Assembly (NCBI GenBank): GCA_007131045.1
Contig: SLRI01000457.1
Coordinates: 1 to 8,255, forward strand
Direction of reading: 5' to 3'
DNA from: Rhodospirillales bacterium
Lineage (GTDB): Bacteria; Pseudomonadota; Alphaproteobacteria; Geminicoccales; Geminicoccaceae
DNA: 8,255 bases
Part shown: positions 6,320 through 8,255 of the stretch, in pieces
Layout of the letters: every line of letters starts with the position of its first letter
Position numbering within the stretch: the stretch's first letter is position 1
The notes under the pieces: generated by a model
Told to the model about the DNA's origin: nothing
What the model saw: only the letters and a program-made list of their open reading frames with translations
Databases searched by the model: none
Translations under genes and position numbers: made by a program

Positions 6320-6392
6320 AGGGCCACCGCTCGCGTGGAAGTGGCCCTTGACCAGGGGCGAAAGACGGCCTTTGCGTGGCCCTCCATTTTTT
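6320..6392 (+). terminator. Inverted repeat with T-tract after asnC: possible terminator or attenuator
   Basis: The 8-base arm AGGGCCAC (6320-6327) has two perfect partners: GTGGCCCT at 6341-6348, giving a 13-nt loop, and an identical GTGGCCCT at 6376-6383, followed after three bases by T6 (6387-6392). Only one pairing can form at a time. The distal one resembles an intrinsic terminator but has a 48-base loop; the proximal one has no T-run and would leave the T-tract without that partner. The element fills the gap before the MFS gene, with the T-run 13 nt before its ATG. Whether it ends the asnC message or regulates readthrough is not known. Confidence 0.45.
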
Positions 6393-6405
6393 AAGACATC
6401 GGGCC

Positions 6406-7611
6406 ATGGCAACCACGACGACCTCCCCGGCGGTGGAGAAGACCGCCTATCTCGTGATCCTCGGCGTCAGCCTCTGCCACCTGCTGAACGACGTGATGCA
6501 GTCGCTGCTGGCTGCCATCTACCCCCTGCTGCGCGACGAATTCAGCCTCGATTTCTGGCAGATCGGGCTGATGACCCTGGCCTTTCAGGTCACCGCCTCG
6601 CTGCTGCAGCCGCTGATCGGCCTCTACACCGACAAGCGCCCGATCCCGCAATCCCTGCCCGTCGGCATGGGCTCGACCATGTGCGGCCTCTTCCTGCTGG
6701 CCACCGCCACCAGCTACCCGATGCTGCTCATGGGCGCCTGCCTGATCGGCGTGGGCTCGGCGATCTTCCACCCCGAGGCCTCGCGCGTCGCCAGGCTCGC
6801 CTCGGGCGGCAAGTTCGGCACCGCCCAGTCGCTCTTTCAGGTCGGCGGCAATTTCGGCACCGCCATCGGCCCCTTGCTCGCCGCCTTCATCGTGGTGCCC
6901 TTGGGCCGCCCGTCGATCGCCTGGTTCTCGCTCGCAGCATTGCTCGGCATGGCGATCTTGTGGCAGGTCGGCAACTGGTACGGCCGCTACAGGAAGGCCA
7001 ATGCCGGCAAGTCGCCGCCGAGCCGCGCTTTGCCTTTGCCCAAGAACCGCATCGTCCTGGCGATCGTCGTGCTCGCCGTCCTGGTCTTCAGCAAGAACGC
7101 CTATACGGCCAGCATCTCGAGCTATTATACCTTCTTCCTGATCGACAAGTTCGAGCTCACCACCCAGCAATCGCAGCTCATGCTCTTCCTCTTCTTGGGC
7201 GCTATGGCGCTCGGCACCGTGGCCGGTGGTCCGGTCGGTGATCGCATCGGCGCCCTTTCGGTGATCTGGGTCTCGATCCTGGGCGTCTTGCCCTTCACCC
7301 TCCTCCTCCCCCATGTCGATCTCTTCTGGACCGGCGTGCTCTCCTTCGTCATCGGCGTCATCATCGCCTCGGCCTTCCCCGCCATCATCGTCTTCGCCCA
7401 GGAACTGGTGCCAGGGAGGGTCGGGATGATCGCCGGGATATTCTTCGGCTTCGCCTTCGGCATGGGCGGCATCTCGGCCGCCGTTCTGGGTGTGCTGGCC
7501 GACGCCAGGGGTATCCAGTACGTCTACTGGATCTGCTCGTTCCTGCCGATCCTCGGCCTCTTGACGGTGTTCCTCCCCCGCCCGAGCTCGTTCGTGATGG
7601 TCCGCAGCTAG
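6406..7611 (+). CDS. fsr: MFS exporter, fosmidomycin-resistance (Fsr) family
   Basis: The product has 401 residues with about 12 membrane helices, close to the length of E. coli Fsr. The N-terminal helix carries SLCHLLNDVMQSLLAAIYPLL (22-42), and the MFS motif A region reads QPLIGLYTDKRPIPQSLP (68-85). Both are strongly Fsr-like, as is IFHPEASRVAR in helix 4-5. Family members expel fosmidomycin and other small acidic compounds by proton antiport. ATG 6406 is preferred, though its upstream sequence is weak (TTAAGACATC). An in-frame GTG at 6376 would add ten residues and overlap the hairpin arm. Base composition matches its neighbours, so recent transfer is not indicated. I do not know this gene as a usual member of ectoine loci; efflux of a pathway by-product is speculation. 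Confidence 0.88.
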   Translation: MATTTTSPAVEKTAYLVILGVSLCHLLNDVMQSLLAAIYPLLRDEFSLDFWQIGLMTLAFQVTASLLQPLIGLYTDKRPIPQSLPVGMGSTMCGLFLLATATSYPMLLMGACLIGVGSAIFHPEASRVARLASGGKFGTAQSLFQVGGNFGTAIGPLLAAFIVVPLGRPSIAWFSLAALLGMAILWQVGNWYGRYRKANAGKSPPSRALPLPKNRIVLAIVVLAVLVFSKNAYTASISSYYTFFLIDKFELTTQQSQLMLFLFLGAMALGTVAGGPVGDRIGALSVIWVSILGVLPFTLLLPHVDLFWTGVLSFVIGVIIASAFPAIIVFAQELVPGRVGMIAGIFFGFAFGMGGISAAVLGVLADARGIQYVYWICSFLPILGLLTVFLPRPSSFVMVRS

Positions 7612-7746
7612 AAGATTCCGCTAGCCGAGGTGGTTCACACCATGTCGATCGTCTTCGCCGCCGCAGACCTTTGGAGCCACATTCTCGGCATTTGCCGCTA
7701 GTCTTCGGAAATTCCCCGCACCGCCACATCACCTGGAGGCCGATCC
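7612..7746. promoter_or_regulatory. Upstream region of ssd with two dyads
   Basis: This 135-base gap holds no supported gene. It contains TGGT-TCAC-ACCA (7631-7642), a symmetric site of the general type bound by GntR-class dimers, and CGGCA-TT-TGCCG (7686-7697). The latter overlaps the 11-mer TTTGCCGCTAG (7691-7701) shared with the eutA-uehA control region. GGAGG at 7735-7739 serves ssd. No clear -35/-10 pair and no clear terminator for the MFS gene were found. Confidence 0.4.
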
Positions 7747-8255
7747 ATGCCGGCAGCCGCCCACCTCGAGGACCAGGGCCTGTTCAAGACCGAGGCCTTC
7801 ATCGCCGGCAAATGGGCCGCAGCCGCCGACGGCCGGACCATCGCCGTAACCGACCCCGCGGACGGCAGCACGGTCGGCAGCGTCGCCGCCCTCTCGGCCG
7901 CCGAGAGCAGCAAGGCCCTCGATGCCGCGCACGCGGCCTGGCCCGGCTGGGCCCGCCTCTTGCCGCAAGCCCGCTCGGCCCTGCTCCGCCGCTGGTTCGA
8001 GCTGATCGAGGCATCGGCCGACGACCTCGCCCGGCTGATGACCATCGAGCAGGGCAAGCCGCTCGCCGAGGCCCGCGGCGAGATCGCTTATGCCGCGAGC
8101 TTCGTCGAGTTCTATGCGGAGGAGGCCAAGCGCCCGAACATCGAGAGCGTCACGTCGCACCTCCCCGACGCCGAGGTCGAGGTCTGGCGCGAGCCGGTGG
8201 GCGTCGCCGCCCTCGTCACGCCTTGGAACTTCCCGGCCGCGATGATCACGAGGAA
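7747..8255 (+). CDS. ssd: NAD(P)-dependent semialdehyde dehydrogenase, GabD/Ssd type (5' part; cut by window edge)
   Basis: ATG 7747 follows GGAGG with 7 nt spacing. The window holds 169 residues of an expected 480-490. Aldehyde dehydrogenase marks are FIAGKWAAAADGRTIAVTDPADGS (18-41, the usual N-terminal strand), LMTIEQGKPLAEARGEI (97-113), typical of succinate-semialdehyde dehydrogenases, and the cofactor-domain TPWNFPAAMITR (158-169). The catalytic Cys and Glu lie beyond the edge. In ectoine clusters the gene called ssd sits beside eut genes and is taken to oxidise L-aspartate semialdehyde to aspartate, the last step (DoeC role). By sequence alone, 4-aminobutyrate breakdown is an equal fit, so the substrate rests on context. 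Confidence 0.9.
   Translation, partial: MPAAAHLEDQGLFKTEAFIAGKWAAAADGRTIAVTDPADGSTVGSVAALSAAESSKALDAAHAAWPGWARLLPQARSALLRRWFELIEASADDLARLMTIEQGKPLAEARGEIAYAASFVEFYAEEAKRPNIESVTSHLPDAEVEVWREPVGVAALVTPWNFPAAMITR

Noticed and set aside
6348..6377. Promoter for the MFS gene with TTGACC (6348-6353)
   Set aside because: The -35 matches five of six bases, but the -10 position (TTGCGT at 18-base spacing) matches poorly and overlaps the hairpin arm.
6391..7314. A 307-codon minus-strand frame opposite the MFS gene
   Set aside because: It is charged and low in complexity, with no motifs, and is explained by codon bias of the gene on the other strand.
1..8255. Defence system, mobile element or biosynthetic cluster
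   Set aside because: All genes are accounted for by ectoine uptake and catabolism plus one MFS exporter. No integrase, transposase, terminal repeats, direct-repeat array or composition shift is seen.

Overview
The window is GC-rich throughout, with strongly G/C-ending codons and short intergenic gaps. It looks like chromosomal DNA from a proteobacterium, most likely an alphaproteobacterium; the exact lineage cannot be read from it. I see no tRNA, rRNA, CRISPR array, insertion sequence or phage gene.

The content is most of an ectoine/5-hydroxyectoine uptake and catabolism locus. On the minus strand at the left lie eutC (cut by the window edge, only its last residues missing) and eutA, which form a two-gene transcription unit (eutA first, 8 bp gap). 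After a 280-bp divergent control region the plus strand carries uehA-uehB-uehC, a TRAP transporter (periplasmic binding protein, small and large membrane subunits). The binding protein keeps the ligand-contact residues of Halomonas TeaA. Directly behind uehC comes a 147-codon universal stress protein gene (TeaD-like, TTG start), then an AsnC/Lrp-family regulator (DoeX-like), a 12-helix MFS exporter of the fosmidomycin-resistance (Fsr) type, and the 5' part of an NAD(P)-dependent semialdehyde dehydrogenase gene (ssd), cut by the right edge.

The inferred logic: UehABC imports ectoines, with the UspA protein as a likely ATP-sensing modulator. EutA and EutC belong to the set proposed to act on hydroxyectoine. 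The AsnC protein probably senses a pathway intermediate, and the dehydrogenase probably performs the terminal semialdehyde-to-acid step (aspartate semialdehyde to aspartate). The ectoine hydrolase (eutD/doeA), deacetylase (eutE/doeB), eutB and the MocR-type regulator enuR are not in the window.

Points of interest are: eutB missing from between eutA and eutC; an Fsr-type exporter placed between asnC and ssd; competing hairpins with a T-tract before that exporter; a strong hairpin between uehA and uehB and another in the uehA leader; and CGGCA/TGCCG-type dyads in three control regions, two of which share an identical 11-mer.
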